64,000 nt of DNA from SAR202 cluster bacterium bin90 (GCA_002238855.1 MPND01000010.1:1-64000), one strand, 5' to 3'. Shown: positions 19,931 through 28,979, numbered from the stretch's first letter. Notes: generated from the letters alone by a model not told the origin. Program-made: numbers and translations.

Positions 19931-20920
19931 CTAGGCGCGGGCCACTTCTAGAAGTTCATGTGCCCGCCAGCAGGCTGCGTTATGTCCATCCGTGACATCG
20001 GCGAGGGTAGGCTCCTCCTCAAGGCACTTCTCGATAGCGAACTGGCAGCGCGGCGCGAATGAGCATCCTCCCGGCATATCTACGAGGTTCGGAGGCAGTC
20101 CCTCGATCGCCTCTAGCCTGGTGCGTTCCGTTTCGTCAAGCCGCGGCACCGACGCCAGCAATCCCATCGTGTATGGATGGCTGGGGTTGTGGTAAATCTC
20201 TCTTGCATTGCCGGTCTCGATTATCTTGCCAGCGTACATCACTATGACGCGGTGGGCGTAGCGCGCCACCACTCCGAGGTTGTGCGTGATGATGATCATC
20301 GCCGTCCCGAACTGCGCGGCCAGTTCCTGCATCAATTCAAGAATCTGCGCCTGAATTGTCACATCCAGTGCGGTGGTTGGTTCGTCAGCAATGATGAGGC
20401 GCGGATTGCAACTGAGCGCCATTGCGATCATCACACGCTGCCGCATACCACCACTGAACTGGTGCGGGTAGTCCTTCAGCCTGCCCTCAGCGTCCGGGAT
20501 GCCGACGAGCTGCAGGAGCTCAGCGGCGCGTGCCTGAGACTGCTCCTTCGTCATGCCGAGGTGCAGTTCGAGCGTTTCCGTGAGCTGGCGGCCTATGGTC
20601 AGCACCGGGTTGAGAGAGGTCATTGGCTCCTGGAAGACCATCGCAATCTTGTTGCCCCGGATGCTGCGCATCTCAGAGTCATCCATCTGCAGAAGGTCTT
20701 CGCCTTCGAATACGACCTGCCCGGCAACGGTCCTGCCCGGAGGATTAGCCACGAGGCGCATGATAGAAAGTGCGCTGACGCTCTTGCCGCAGCCACTTTC
20801 GCCTACAACTCCCAATACCTCGCCTTCCGCAAGCTCGTAGCTGATGCCGTCCACCGCCTTCACCACGCCTTCTTGCGTGAAGAAGTAAGTAGCGAGATCG
20901 TTAATTTCTAGTAGTGCCAT
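19931..20920 (-). CDS. Oligopeptide ABC transporter ATP-binding protein, DppD/OppD type
   Basis: A 329-residue ATPase, first gene of the two-gene ATPase unit. It carries GESGCGKS (Walker A), [14 protein letters not shown] (signature), [13 protein letters not shown] (Walker B), ITHNLGVV (H-loop) and the C-terminal GGCSFAPRC extension with Cys residues, as in DppD. The start is ATG 20920: GGGAGGCGAGCCT directly precedes it, whereas the upstream in-frame TTG would lie within that SD. Confidence 0.93.
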   Translation of the reverse strand: MALLEINDLATYFFTQEGVVKAVDGISYELAEGEVLGVVGESGCGKSVSALSIMRLVANPPGRTVAGQVVFEGEDLLQMDDSEMRSIRGNKIAMVFQEPMTSLNPVLTIGRQLTETLELHLGMTKEQSQARAAELLQLVGIPDAEGRLKDYPHQFSGGMRQRVMIAMALSCNPRLIIADEPTTALDVTIQAQILELMQELAAQFGTAMIIITHNLGVVARYAHRVIVMYAGKIIETGNAREIYHNPSHPYTMGLLASVPRLDETERTRLEAIEGLPPNLVDMPGGCSFAPRCQFAIEKCLEEEPTLADVTDGHNAACWRAHELLEVARA

Positions 20921-20939
20921 AGGCTCGCCTCCCAAATGC

Positions 20940-20957
20940 GCGCTGCGGTCGCAGCGC
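20940..20957. repeat. Small perfect hairpin upstream of the DppD-type gene
   Basis: GCGCTGC-GGTC-GCAGCGC forms a 7-bp stem with a 4-nt loop 20 bp upstream of the ATPase gene start. No U-tract lies on either side, so a terminator is not supported. It may be a 5' UTR hairpin or chance in GC-rich sequence. Confidence 0.3.
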
Positions 20958-21052
20958 AGTCGTCGCCCTGATGTTCGCTATTCTAGCCAAAGGAAGCCAT
21001 TAGCGCAACCGCCCCGAGAAGGGCAATTCTGCGGGGAATAAGACCTTCGCCG

Positions 21053-21769
21053 CTACTTCAAATGCCCTGCTCGCAGGGCTTCTACGCCGTCTTCAATCAT
21101 CTTCAATGCGTAGTCCTGCGAGACCGAGCTCGTGTTTATCACGAAGTGGAAGAACTCCGGCGCGTCCGGGTCTACTATGTCGAAGAAGCGGTTGAAGAAG
21201 TACATCCGTGCCTCGTCTCGTGCCGCGACTATCCTTGTGGCTTCATCGAGGTCGAGGCGCTCGCGTCCGGCAATTGTTGCGATACGGTCTTCCAACTTTG
21301 CCTCAATGCCGACTCGCAGCACGTTGGGCTGGTCTTTCAAGATGTAGTAGCAGCCGCGTCCCACCATCACGATGTTCTCGTCGGTCGCCATGTCGCTGAT
21401 GGCGTGCTGAACGCCTTCGATGTACTTCTCGTCCTCGAGTTCGTGTCCGCGCGTGACTGTAGGCTCGGGTAGATCCTCATATTCCTCCGTCAGAAACGCC
21501 GCGACACCCGGCCCGAAGTAGGGGTCGCCGCCTGCGCCTGTTACTGCGGATCGTTCAAGCACCCGCTGCAGGAAGCGGGTGAACCGCTCGCCACGAGTTG
21601 GTGGGCGTTCCTCGCGTTGGTGAAGCGCTTCCACGGTCGCGCCCACATGCCGGGCCACATTGGTGAGAATGAGCCGGTCAACATAGTCGGCTCCCATTCG
21701 TTCAGCAAGTGCTGGGCCCATCGTCCTGGCGCCTGCGCCCGTTAGTCCGCCTAACGCTACAACCGTCAT
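21053..21769 (-). CDS. Cytidylate kinase-like family protein
   Basis: A 238-residue protein of the cytidylate-kinase-like P-loop family. The N-terminal ALGGLTGAGARTMGPALAERMG takes the P-loop place but has Arg rather than Lys, as is usual in this family rather than in true Cmk. It also has VGRGCYYIL and a REARMYFFNRFFD-type LID region (DEARMYFFNRFF). It probably phosphorylates a nucleotide or other small molecule, with no demonstrated substrate. AGGAGG precedes ATG 21769. It is the leading gene of a short minus-strand run. Confidence 0.78.
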   Translation of the reverse strand: MTVVALGGLTGAGARTMGPALAERMGADYVDRLILTNVARHVGATVEALHQREERPPTRGERFTRFLQRVLERSAVTGAGGDPYFGPGVAAFLTEEYEDLPEPTVTRGHELEDEKYIEGVQHAISDMATDENIVMVGRGCYYILKDQPNVLRVGIEAKLEDRIATIAGRERLDLDEATRIVAARDEARMYFFNRFFDIVDPDAPEFFHFVINTSSVSQDYALKMIEDGVEALRAGHLK

Positions 21770-21864
21770 GATGCACCTCCTGTTAGTTTCCTCCCTATCA
21801 TCGCCTTTCCCTCAATAGCCGGCGTCGAATAGTGATCGCCGGCTGTACCCAGTGTATTTTCCGC

Positions 21865-22374
21865 CTATACCTCTGCTCCACGCCAGACAGGATTCAACCT
21901 TGTTGGATGTCCCGCGCTGTCGGAGAGCATTGCAAGCGTGTATCGATAGCGATTCATGATGATGCCGCAACTCGACCTGTATATGTGCATGCCGATTTCG
22001 GGTTCAAGCTCGCACAGTTCCATCAGCCTGACGCGCGGGATTACGAAGGCATTCACCTCGGTTACCGCCTGTGTGGTGGTAACCAGTATTGGTGGCTCCA
22101 TCAGCACCGCGATCGGGAATGTTTCTCTGCCTCGCACCGTTCTCACGACAACGCCGGTGTCCTGCGAGCCGACCGTAACCTCTATCTCGCCGTCACGCAT
22201 GATGTACAGCCGCGTTCCGCGCTCGTCCTGCATACCCAGGTGTTCTCCCGGAGCGAAGGTGTACTCTTCGCACAGCGATGCAATTCGGTCCAAATTACGC
22301 TCGGACAGACCGCTGAACATGTCCACTTCGCGCAGAAAGTTGCTAATGAAACTTACATTAGTGCGATATACCAT
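21865..22374 (-). CDS. Cyclic nucleotide-binding domain protein
   Basis: A 169-residue protein consisting almost entirely of one CNB (CRP-like) domain. It begins FLREVDMFSGLSERNLDRIASLCEEYTF, then APGEHLGMQDERGTRLYIMRDGEIEVT and RETFPIAVLMEPPILVTTTQAVTEV. No helix-turn-helix or enzymatic effector domain follows, and the C-terminus is a short helix and basic tail. The phosphate-binding cassette is degenerate (the usual G-E-x-A-L run reads RETFPIAVL), so cyclic-nucleotide binding is uncertain. It may act as an adaptor or regulator by contacting a partner. A G-rich SD precedes ATG 22374. Confidence 0.75.
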   Translation of the reverse strand: MVYRTNVSFISNFLREVDMFSGLSERNLDRIASLCEEYTFAPGEHLGMQDERGTRLYIMRDGEIEVTVGSQDTGVVVRTVRGRETFPIAVLMEPPILVTTTQAVTEVNAFVIPRVRLMELCELEPEIGMHIYRSSCGIIMNRYRYTLAMLSDSAGHPTRLNPVWRGAEV

Positions 22375-22711
22375 ATTGCCCCCTACACAACCTCCGATGC
22401 AACCAAAACGGCAGTCGGGTGTATCAGATGTCCCTAATGTGTGACGGAAACGAGAGATGATGCGTCATGCGGTTCGGCGGTCCGCCCCCCATGCCTCATC
22501 ACTCACGCTAAATTGCAGACCTCTTAATCCGCATGATGACAACAGACGCGCCCTTTGTCAATTCGCCAAGGCGATCTGCGACAACGGATACGCCCGTCTG
22601 CGCCGCATCATGTTCGCGCTGCGGCGTTATCCGGCTCTACGGCGATGGGCCATCGCAGTTGACCAGTGCGGCTTATCATTGCCACCGGTCTGAGACACTT
22701 CCTCGCCCTAG
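22375..22711. other. Intergenic region with no supported gene
   Basis: A 337-bp gap between two minus-strand genes. A plus-strand open frame crosses it and continues antisense through the DinB-like gene, but it has no SD or recognisable motif. I see no tRNA, terminator stem with U-tract or clear promoter. It probably holds the promoter of the cNMP-domain gene. Confidence 0.5.
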
Positions 22712-23173
22712 TTACGCAGACGCGGCGGCAGCCATCTCTTCAAGGTGTTCATTCCAGTGGCTGACAATAGTCTCCAGCCTCTGTACTCCGCTTGCCTCGC
22801 TGCCGTCGCCCCGAGCCACGACCACGGCGTTGGGGTCGGGCATCGCCCGCGCCGCCGCAATCAGTCGCTCCTGGAGTTCCTCCATCTCTTCGACGAGCCA
22901 TGCGACCGATACGCCGGACTTGCGTCCCACAGATCTTGAGTTCATGTCGTCCACTTCCGCGAAGATTCGGTGGGGACCTTCACCTGCGGCGGCGGTTTCC
23001 ATGCCCTCGGCTGTAACGGCGTGCCAGTATATCCAGTGGCACAGCACCTCACGCGGCGTCCAGATGTCTATCTTCACCTCAGACTCCGCGTTATCCTGGA
23101 CATAGGCGATACCTCTCGCTACCACCTCTTCCACATCGCTTATCAGGGATTCGATGTTCACATCGGTCGTCAT
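22712..23173 (-). CDS. DinB/MDMPI-superfamily protein
   Basis: A 153-residue four-helix-bundle-type protein. Putative metal-binding histidines sit as in DinB-like proteins: one in the second helix (PREVLCHWIYWHAVTAEG, H46/H51) and a C-terminal HWNEHLEEM (H139/H143). Members include thiol-dependent S-transferases and enzymes of unknown role. ATG 23173 was chosen because GGAAGAGAG lies just upstream. An in-frame ATG 36 nt further up would add an unconserved tail. No functional link with its neighbours is visible. Confidence 0.68.
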   Translation of the reverse strand: MTTDVNIESLISDVEEVVARGIAYVQDNAESEVKIDIWTPREVLCHWIYWHAVTAEGMETAAAGEGPHRIFAEVDDMNSRSVGRKSGVSVAWLVEEMEELQERLIAAARAMPDPNAVVVARGDGSEASGVQRLETIVSHWNEHLEEMAAAASA

Positions 23174-23274
23174 TGGCTCTCTTCCTTTCTTTGCTACCCC
23201 CCGCATCATACGCGGCGGTGTAATCGCTTTACTATCGTCGCTTTGGCCCTAACACGGACGTCAGTCGAATTTGA

Positions 23275-23790
23275 TCAGTCGTAAGTAATCAGTGATACTA
23301 CCTCTTCGCCGCCCAATTGCTTTCTGCCATTGAGATCGGCTAGCTCGATGAGAAATGCATACCCGGCGATACGCCCGCCACACTCGCGCACCAGATCAGA
23401 TGCCGCGGAGACTGTGCCGCCCGTCGCCAGCAGGTCGTCCACAATCAGCGCGCGCTGTCCGGGACCGATGGAGTCACTGTGTATCTCCAGTGTATCCTCG
23501 CCATATTCCAGGTCGTAGCTCGCGCTGTGTTTCTTGAAGGGCAACTTGCCTTGCTTGCGAACCGGAACCAGTGGCTTATCCATCTTATACGCAAGCGGCG
23601 CAGCCAGCAGGAACCCTCGCGCCTCCACGCTGACTATCACGTCGGCGCGCAGAGGTTCGCACAGTTCAAGCATGCGGTCAACTGCGTACTTCAGCACAGC
23701 ACTGTCCCCAAGCAGCGGCGTAATATCTCTGAACAGAATGCCGGGCTTCGGAAAATCCGGAATGTCCCTGATGTAAGACTTGAGCTGCAT
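23275..23790 (-). CDS. apt: Adenine phosphoribosyltransferase
   Basis: A 171-residue type I phosphoribosyltransferase. SYIRDIPDFPKPGILFRDIT at residues 5-24 is the classic APRT N-terminus. VEARGFLLAAPLAY and the PRPP-binding LIVDDLLATGGT (116-127) are intact. It salvages adenine to AMP with PRPP. The start is ATG 23790: MQLKSYIRD matches the family start and AAAGG lies upstream. The open frame extends 41 codons further up without similarity to Apt. Confidence 0.95.
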   Translation of the reverse strand: MQLKSYIRDIPDFPKPGILFRDITPLLGDSAVLKYAVDRMLELCEPLRADVIVSVEARGFLLAAPLAYKMDKPLVPVRKQGKLPFKKHSASYDLEYGEDTLEIHSDSIGPGQRALIVDDLLATGGTVSAASDLVRECGGRIAGYAFLIELADLNGRKQLGGEEVVSLITYD

Positions 23791-24044
23791 GCGTTGAAGA
23801 CCTTTATGTGAAACGGCACACCCGTTTATCTCGGGGCAGACCGATAGGGAAACCGCCGCTCTCGCTGCGAGTGCCTGATGCGAGTGCCTGATGCGTGTGA
23901 ATAATAATTCCACTTCATTGTATGGTCAAGTTTCTTGGCAAGTGGCTAACACAACGGATGGCATGGTGATAGGATATGCGCTCAGGATAGTTGTGCCGCT
24001 TGCGGGTTTCTCCGGTCGCTCTGCTCTTGAAAGGAATGAAACAG

Positions 24045-24647
24045 ATGAGGCTACCGTTCCTGTCAGGGTCCTCCAAGTCAAGACTTCGCTCAGACATCAA
24101 CGAATTGCGCCGCATAACGCTGGAGTTCGGCGCGAACAATCTGGATAGCAGGCTCGTACCTCTATGGAATGGGTGCTGTGAGGGTGCGACCGACACCGTA
24201 GAGCAGCTCTTCGTGCAGAATACCGACAGGTCGCTGGACTGGGGACTGAAGCGGCAACGCAAGCGCCTCAACGGGCAGCGCCTTGCCGCCATTTACTGGT
24301 GGATGCTTCTCTACCAGTTGGTGATATTCCGCAGTAGAGGCATCGACGGCTTCGACAGGATGAAAGACTTCGACATATTGCGCGACGCTTCCAACGGCCT
24401 AATGGCGGAATTCGCCCAACTCTCACATATCAACGCGGTGAACCCCGGGCCCTGGCAGGAACACTGGCAGCGTCAGGTTGCTCTGGAGGCAGCGCTGGAC
24501 ATGTACAACAGCGTGATGCAGACTCTGGCGCTCCGTATCAATACGGAGGCGCGTGTGATGCAGGTCTCGCTGTTCACTTCGGCAACGGAGAACAGGTTCA
24601 CTACCGTCACCAGAAGTGAGGTGATGGCGGCAAACGCGGACGGGTAG
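24045..24647 (+). CDS. Unknown 200-residue protein
   Basis: I cannot assign a family. After a basic N-terminus (SGSSKSRLRSDINELRR) the protein is mostly helical. It has a distinctive run, LVPLWNGCCEGATDTVEQLFV, then a basic LKRQRKRLNGQRLAAIYWWMLLYQLVIF segment that could be amphipathic or membrane-associated, and a W-rich patch (PWQEHWQRQVALEAALDMY). ATG 24045 has AAAGG 9-10 bases upstream and is preferred over the ATG three codons earlier. It is divergent from apt and convergent with the LLM gene. Confidence 0.6.
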   Translation: MRLPFLSGSSKSRLRSDINELRRITLEFGANNLDSRLVPLWNGCCEGATDTVEQLFVQNTDRSLDWGLKRQRKRLNGQRLAAIYWWMLLYQLVIFRSRGIDGFDRMKDFDILRDASNGLMAEFAQLSHINAVNPGPWQEHWQRQVALEAALDMYNSVMQTLALRINTEARVMQVSLFTSATENRFTTVTRSEVMAANADG

Positions 24648-24690
24648 GGCAAGGCAGCAGCAAATTTTCATACCGCCGTGTCCGGAAACA

Positions 24691-25848
24691 TTAGTCCCGC
24701 TTCTTGAACTCCGGTATCACATACTTGCCGAAGAGTTCTATCGACTCCATCACCTTCTCGTGAGGCACCGTCTCTGTCTGCATCATGATCATCATCTGGT
24801 CTATGCCGATGGCTTCGTGCTTCTTCAGCGCCTCGATGCAGCTATCCGGATTGCCCGCAATGACTACGCCGCGGTCGCACAGCGTGTCCGCGTCAAGGTC
24901 GCTCCAGATCTGGTGCGCGATGGCGCTCCCACCTGAGTAGTCGAGAATGTCTTCCTTTGCCTCGTCGGGCTTGTCAACATCTTCCACATAGCGCGAGAAG
25001 TTCGCCTTCAGATGGTCGGGGACGCCGCCCCACTTGTCGAGCAGTTGCGCGTACACATCTTTCTGCCCCTGCACATACGGCCTGTCCGGGCCGAAGAAGT
25101 TCTTCAGCGACTGCGCGCCCATCTCTCTCGCCTCCCGATCGTTCTCCAGACACACGCCCAGGGTGGAGCTCGCCCACTGGTCGTTGACGAACGCGCCGAC
25201 GGGGTTGGCTTTCTTCACATTCTCACGGTACGCCTTGACATGTGGTTCAAGTGAAGACGGTGCGCTCGAACCGAAGGACAGAACGCCGATGCCCTTAGAC
25301 GCCGCAATCTCGTATGTTGAAGGCTGAAGCGCGGCAACCCATATCGGCGGGTGCGGATCCTGGTATGGCTTCGGTAGTATCTGCCGCTCCGGCACCTGCC
25401 AGTATTTCCCCTCGTATGAGTACCAGTCGGTCTGCCAGATGTCCGGCACCATAGACAGAGACTCTTCCCACATCTCGCGGCTGTCTCGTGGATCGATGCC
25501 CATGCCCGTCAGCTCGTAAGGCGCGGAACGCCCAGTGCCGAAGTCAACACGCCCTTCTGATAGGTGGTCTAGCATCGCCACGCGCTCCGCCACGCGGTTG
25601 GGGTGGTGGTAAGGCAATATGACCACGCCAAGCCCAAGCCGTATCTGCTTCGTGCGCTGGCTGAGCGCGGCGTACACGAGGTCCGGACATGGCGACGCTG
25701 AAAAGCCCGTCAGGAAGTGGTGCTCTACGAACCACAGGTAATCGAAGCCCACCTCGTCGGCAAGTATGCACTGCTCCATCGTCTCCTGAAGCACCAGATG
25801 GTCATCCAGTGACGGCCTTTGCATCTCGTATTGCAGCGCGAGTTTCAT
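24691..25848 (-). CDS. LLM-class flavin-dependent oxidoreductase
   Basis: A 385-residue bacterial-luciferase-like TIM-barrel monooxygenase. Features are FDYLWFVEHHFL near the N-terminus (EHHF is the flavin-proximal family motif), QIRLGLGVVILPYHHPNRVAERVAMLDHLS with SEGRVDFGTGRSAPYE, and a typical HPPIWVAAL strand. The FMNH2- or F420-dependent reaction on an organic substrate cannot be specified. SD GGGAAGGA precedes ATG 25848. A second, distinct LLM protein lies directly upstream, as expected in genomes with expanded families of this class. Confidence 0.9.
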   Translation of the reverse strand: MKLALQYEMQRPSLDDHLVLQETMEQCILADEVGFDYLWFVEHHFLTGFSASPCPDLVYAALSQRTKQIRLGLGVVILPYHHPNRVAERVAMLDHLSEGRVDFGTGRSAPYELTGMGIDPRDSREMWEESLSMVPDIWQTDWYSYEGKYWQVPERQILPKPYQDPHPPIWVAALQPSTYEIAASKGIGVLSFGSSAPSSLEPHVKAYRENVKKANPVGAFVNDQWASSTLGVCLENDREAREMGAQSLKNFFGPDRPYVQGQKDVYAQLLDKWGGVPDHLKANFSRYVEDVDKPDEAKEDILDYSGGSAIAHQIWSDLDADTLCDRGVVIAGNPDSCIEALKKHEAIGIDQMMIMMQTETVPHEKVMESIELFGKYVIPEFKKRD

Positions 25849-25919
25849 TTCTTCTGTCCTTCCCTTTTGCTAGCGGAATGAATGAGACTTCAGACTTGGT
25901 GCTCGGTTCCTAATTTCAG

Positions 25920-26771
25920 TTAAAGGACAGCGTCAGCAACTCGCTGCAATTCCGTTTCCATCTCATCTTCGGACTCGCAGAGTGACAGACTTACTATGAC
26001 GCGGTTCGCGCCCGCCTCTAGGTACGATTCCACCACATCGCGCTCGGCGCGCTGCCCGTAAACATTGATTGTGAGTTTAGAAGGATCGCGGTCGTACTCT
26101 GCCGCAAGCGTGTCCAGGCTGAGGCGGCTCTCTCGCACCTGCTCAGGCGACACGCGGTTTGGCAGCCAGCCGTCGCCCCAGCGGGCGACTCGCCTCAGCA
26201 CGTTTCGAGCCATTCCGCCCAGCAAAATAGGCGGGTGCGGGTCCTGCGCCGGCTTCGGATAGCACTGTACCGGCGGGAAGTCATAATACTTGCCGTGGAA
26301 CTCTGCCTCGTCCTCGGTCCACAGCGCCTTGAGCGCAAGCGCAGCCTCGCGCGCCTGCGTCCAGCGATGGGCGAAGTCGCCGCCCATCAGCTCCGTCTCC
26401 TCCCGATGCCAGCCGGTGCCTATGCCGAACTGGAAGCGACCGCCGCTGTAGAAGTCCAGCGCGGCGATGACCTTCGCCAGCACAAGCGGATTGCGCTCCG
26501 TGATAAGCGTGATGCCGGTGCCCAGCTTCAGGTCGGTAGTAACCGCAGACGCTCGCGCCAGCGCAATATAAGGCTCCGTGAAGTGCGCGTATGTCCAGGG
26601 GATTATGCCGTCCTCGGAACCCGGAAATGGGCTGTCGGATTCGACCGGCAGAATGGGATGCTCGGCGAACCAGATCGACTCGAAGCCAAGTTCCTCGGCG
26701 CGCCTCGCTGTGAATGCCGGATCCACGGTGTAGGCGGGCAGCGCCACAGATAGACCAATTTGAGATGCCAT
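25920..26771 (-). CDS. LLM-class flavin/F420-dependent oxidoreductase
   Basis: A 283-residue luciferase-like protein with GFESIWFAEHPILP, LKLGTGITLITERNPLVLAK, YSGGRFQFGIGTGWHREE and PHPPILLGGMARNVLRRVARWGDGW. The GIGTGWHREE run and short length fit F420-dependent members, but FMN is possible. It is only moderately similar to its downstream neighbour, so this is not a recent duplication. The start is ATG 26771, because AGGAGG stands just upstream. The longer open frame would begin 17 codons earlier without similarity. Confidence 0.88.
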   Translation of the reverse strand: MASQIGLSVALPAYTVDPAFTARRAEELGFESIWFAEHPILPVESDSPFPGSEDGIIPWTYAHFTEPYIALARASAVTTDLKLGTGITLITERNPLVLAKVIAALDFYSGGRFQFGIGTGWHREETELMGGDFAHRWTQAREAALALKALWTEDEAEFHGKYYDFPPVQCYPKPAQDPHPPILLGGMARNVLRRVARWGDGWLPNRVSPEQVRESRLSLDTLAAEYDRDPSKLTINVYGQRAERDVVESYLEAGANRVIVSLSLCESEDEMETELQRVADAVL

Positions 26772-26893
26772 AGGGGAGTGCCTCCTTGCTAAGTTCCGCA
26801 CATAGTACCACACGGCTCGCAAGTTTAACCGCGAGTCGAGTTTTTCAGACTCTGTATGATCTGCGGACTATCTGTGCGATCCGACGGTGGAGC

Positions 26894-28933
26894 CTATTTT
26901 CTCCGGATGCGTCTCACACCTCCGAGTATTACAAGCGGCGCAGCCAACAGGAGCAGGTTAACCGCCGCCGCACCAGGAGGAATCCTAGCGGCGAACCCGC
27001 ATCCGCTACTCGACATCGGAGGCGGTGCTACCGTCGCGATAGGCGTGGGTGTGCTCGTTGAGGACTCCGCCGTGACCACAACAATTATCGGAGTCTGAGT
27101 GGGTTCGGGAGGCCCCGGCGTCGCTGTCACGACGATGACAATGGGCGTCGATGTGGAAGCGGGCGCAGGAATTGGAGTTCCCGTCGGCGTGGCGGTATGC
27201 GTCGGTGTCTGTGAGGGAGCGATGGTATGCGTTGGCACAGCTGTGTTCGTTTGAGTTGGCGTCGGAGTTGGCGTCGGAGTGCGGGTTGAAGTATTGGTCG
27301 GCGTTGCCGTTGCCGTCACGGTAGCTGTACTTGTAGCCGCTGCAGTCGATGTTGGGCTGACCGTCGGCGTGTCTGTTGCGGAAGGCGTGGCAGTCCCCGT
27401 GGGCGTTGGCGTGCGCGTAGGTGCTATCCTGCGACCGTGTTGTCGGCCGAACTCCCACCAGTTTTCGATACCGTCACCGTCGGAATCAGCTATTAGCAGT
27501 GGATAGTTGCCTGAAGTACCGAAGTCCCAGAAATCTTCTCCGCCTGTACCCTCGTCAAAGTCCCCGTCCGCATTGTCGAAGTCTCTATCCCAGTCGATAT
27601 ATATGCCCGTATAGCCTGTTGGTGAGCGCAGTTGTCGCGTTCTGAGCCCTCTCGCTCCAAGTGTCTGCCTCCCTATGTCGCCGCTACCGACTCTGCCATC
27701 CCTATTGCGGTCGTCCGCGCCCACGCCTACCAACGTATCCGATTTCTCGATGTCCCAGAAACTCTCGATGATGGTGCCGTCGTTGACCCCTACCAGGCCG
27801 CCGGTCGCTCGGTCTCCCGATGTCTTCGCTGTGGAATAGACGGCGAATAAGGTGCCGCCATTTGCGCCAATCAGGCCACCGGAAATAAATTTCCCCCTCA
27901 TCCTCCCCGTGGAGTAGCTTGCAATGAGTGTGCCTTCATTTGCTCCAATCAAACCACCTGTTATATGTACGCCGGATACATTGCCGGTCGCGTAGGTAGC
28001 AGAGATGGTGCCCCAATTGCGTCCCACCAGTCCACCGATGTCTGTTCTTCCCGAAACCCTGCCTGTTGCGTAGTACTGGAATATGGGACCGGCGTAGTTC
28101 ACTCCCACCAGTCCGCCGGTTAAGTCAATCCCTGTCACATAAGCATTCGAATAGCTGAGCGTGACCGGTGAATTTCCACTGACTGTTCCGACGAGGCCAC
28201 CAACATTTGTGCTCCCACTCACCTCTCCTGACGAATGACTATTCCTGATTTCACCAAAGTGATGTCCGACCAGCCCGCCGACGTCCTTGTCTCCCTGTAC
28301 CCTACCTGAGACGTAGCTCTCGGTTATCCTGCCCTCGTTATGGCCGACCAACCCACCGACTCTGCTCTCCCCTCGGACATCCACCGAGACCAACCCCAGC
28401 CGGCGTATGTGCCCGAACTCACGATGCGTAAATCGAAACAAACCTGTGCTGGCCCCGGCAGTGGCTCCTCGGCGTTTGATGTACAGATGTGAGATTGTGA
28501 AGCCGTTGCCCTCGAATATGGTGTTGAAACCGCCGCGGTCGCTGTAAATAGGCATCCAGCCGGCGCCGGTGGTCCAATCTTTGTTCACCACACCGGTTGC
28601 GTAGCTGTCGTCGCTATTGAAGTCCAGGTCGCGAGTCATCTCATATCCCGAGCAGAGACCCACGCATCCCATGCCATCTGCCGCACCCGGGAACGCTGCT
28701 TCGTATGCTGACCTGGCTTCTGTACCGTCCGCAATGCCAACGCCGTAAGGATCCCAGCGAATCGCGTCCAACTGCTCCAGGTATGCGATTTCGATGAGTC
28801 CGTCGTCATCGGTGTCATAGTCTATGAGCGTCTGTGCACTGACTCTTTCCCTATCCGTAAACACGGAAAGCAGCAGCAGGGCCACGAGGACGGCAAGCAG
28901 CGGACCAAGTGTCAGCCCGACTCGCCATTTCAT
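26894..28933 (-). CDS. GLUG-repeat surface protein with Thr/Pro stalk and C-terminal anchor
   Basis: A 679-residue exported protein. Residues 1-34 form a signal peptide (hydrophobic core to LLLLSVF, probable cleavage after VSA). Then comes DYDTDDDGLIEIAYLEQLDAI, a segment frequent ahead of GLUG repeats. Eight GL(V/I)G repeat units follow, roughly residues 190-400. An Asp-rich Ca-binding-like DSDGDGIENWWEF lies near 485. A long Thr/Pro-rich stalk (about 505-630) precedes a final hydrophobic helix and RRIRRK tail, anchoring it in the membrane. The likely role is adhesion or display at the cell surface, by analogy with GLUG proteins. Confidence 0.85.
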   Translation of the reverse strand: MKWRVGLTLGPLLAVLVALLLLSVFTDRERVSAQTLIDYDTDDDGLIEIAYLEQLDAIRWDPYGVGIADGTEARSAYEAAFPGAADGMGCVGLCSGYEMTRDLDFNSDDSYATGVVNKDWTTGAGWMPIYSDRGGFNTIFEGNGFTISHLYIKRRGATAGASTGLFRFTHREFGHIRRLGLVSVDVRGESRVGGLVGHNEGRITESYVSGRVQGDKDVGGLVGHHFGEIRNSHSSGEVSGSTNVGGLVGTVSGNSPVTLSYSNAYVTGIDLTGGLVGVNYAGPIFQYYATGRVSGRTDIGGLVGRNWGTISATYATGNVSGVHITGGLIGANEGTLIASYSTGRMRGKFISGGLIGANGGTLFAVYSTAKTSGDRATGGLVGVNDGTIIESFWDIEKSDTLVGVGADDRNRDGRVGSGDIGRQTLGARGLRTRQLRSPTGYTGIYIDWDRDFDNADGDFDEGTGGEDFWDFGTSGNYPLLIADSDGDGIENWWEFGRQHGRRIAPTRTPTPTGTATPSATDTPTVSPTSTAAATSTATVTATATPTNTSTRTPTPTPTPTQTNTAVPTHTIAPSQTPTHTATPTGTPIPAPASTSTPIVIVVTATPGPPEPTQTPIIVVVTAESSTSTPTPIATVAPPPMSSSGCGFAARIPPGAAAVNLLLLAAPLVILGGVRRIRRK
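27180..27420 (-). repeat. Degenerate Thr/Pro-codon tandem repeats in surface-protein stalk
   Basis: Within the GLUG protein, ACN-CCG-ACN-type triplets repeat many times (plus-strand GGCGTNGGNGT units). They encode the Thr/Pro/Ala stalk. Such tracts change length by slippage, so the stalk length may differ between strains. Confidence 0.7.
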
Positions 28934-28979
28934 GAGGAGTCCCTGTCCCTTTCAGCCTGCGAAACCATGGTGGCTAAAC

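Noticed and set aside
20177-20911. Antisense frame of 244 codons inside the DppD-type ATPase gene
   Set aside because: A shadow of the ABC ATPase. The His-rich composition comes from reversed Gly/Asp codons.
22533-23105. Plus-strand frame with Cys/His-rich N-terminal segment (CAASCSRCG)
   Set aside because: Most of it is antisense to the DinB-like gene. It has no SD, and the Cys-rich stretch is short and unlike known zinc ribbons.
27006-27458. Frame overlapping the GLUG protein stalk with Asn/Asp/Ala/His-rich repeats
   Set aside because: An out-of-frame reading of the repetitive stalk DNA. Its repetitive peptide is a by-product.
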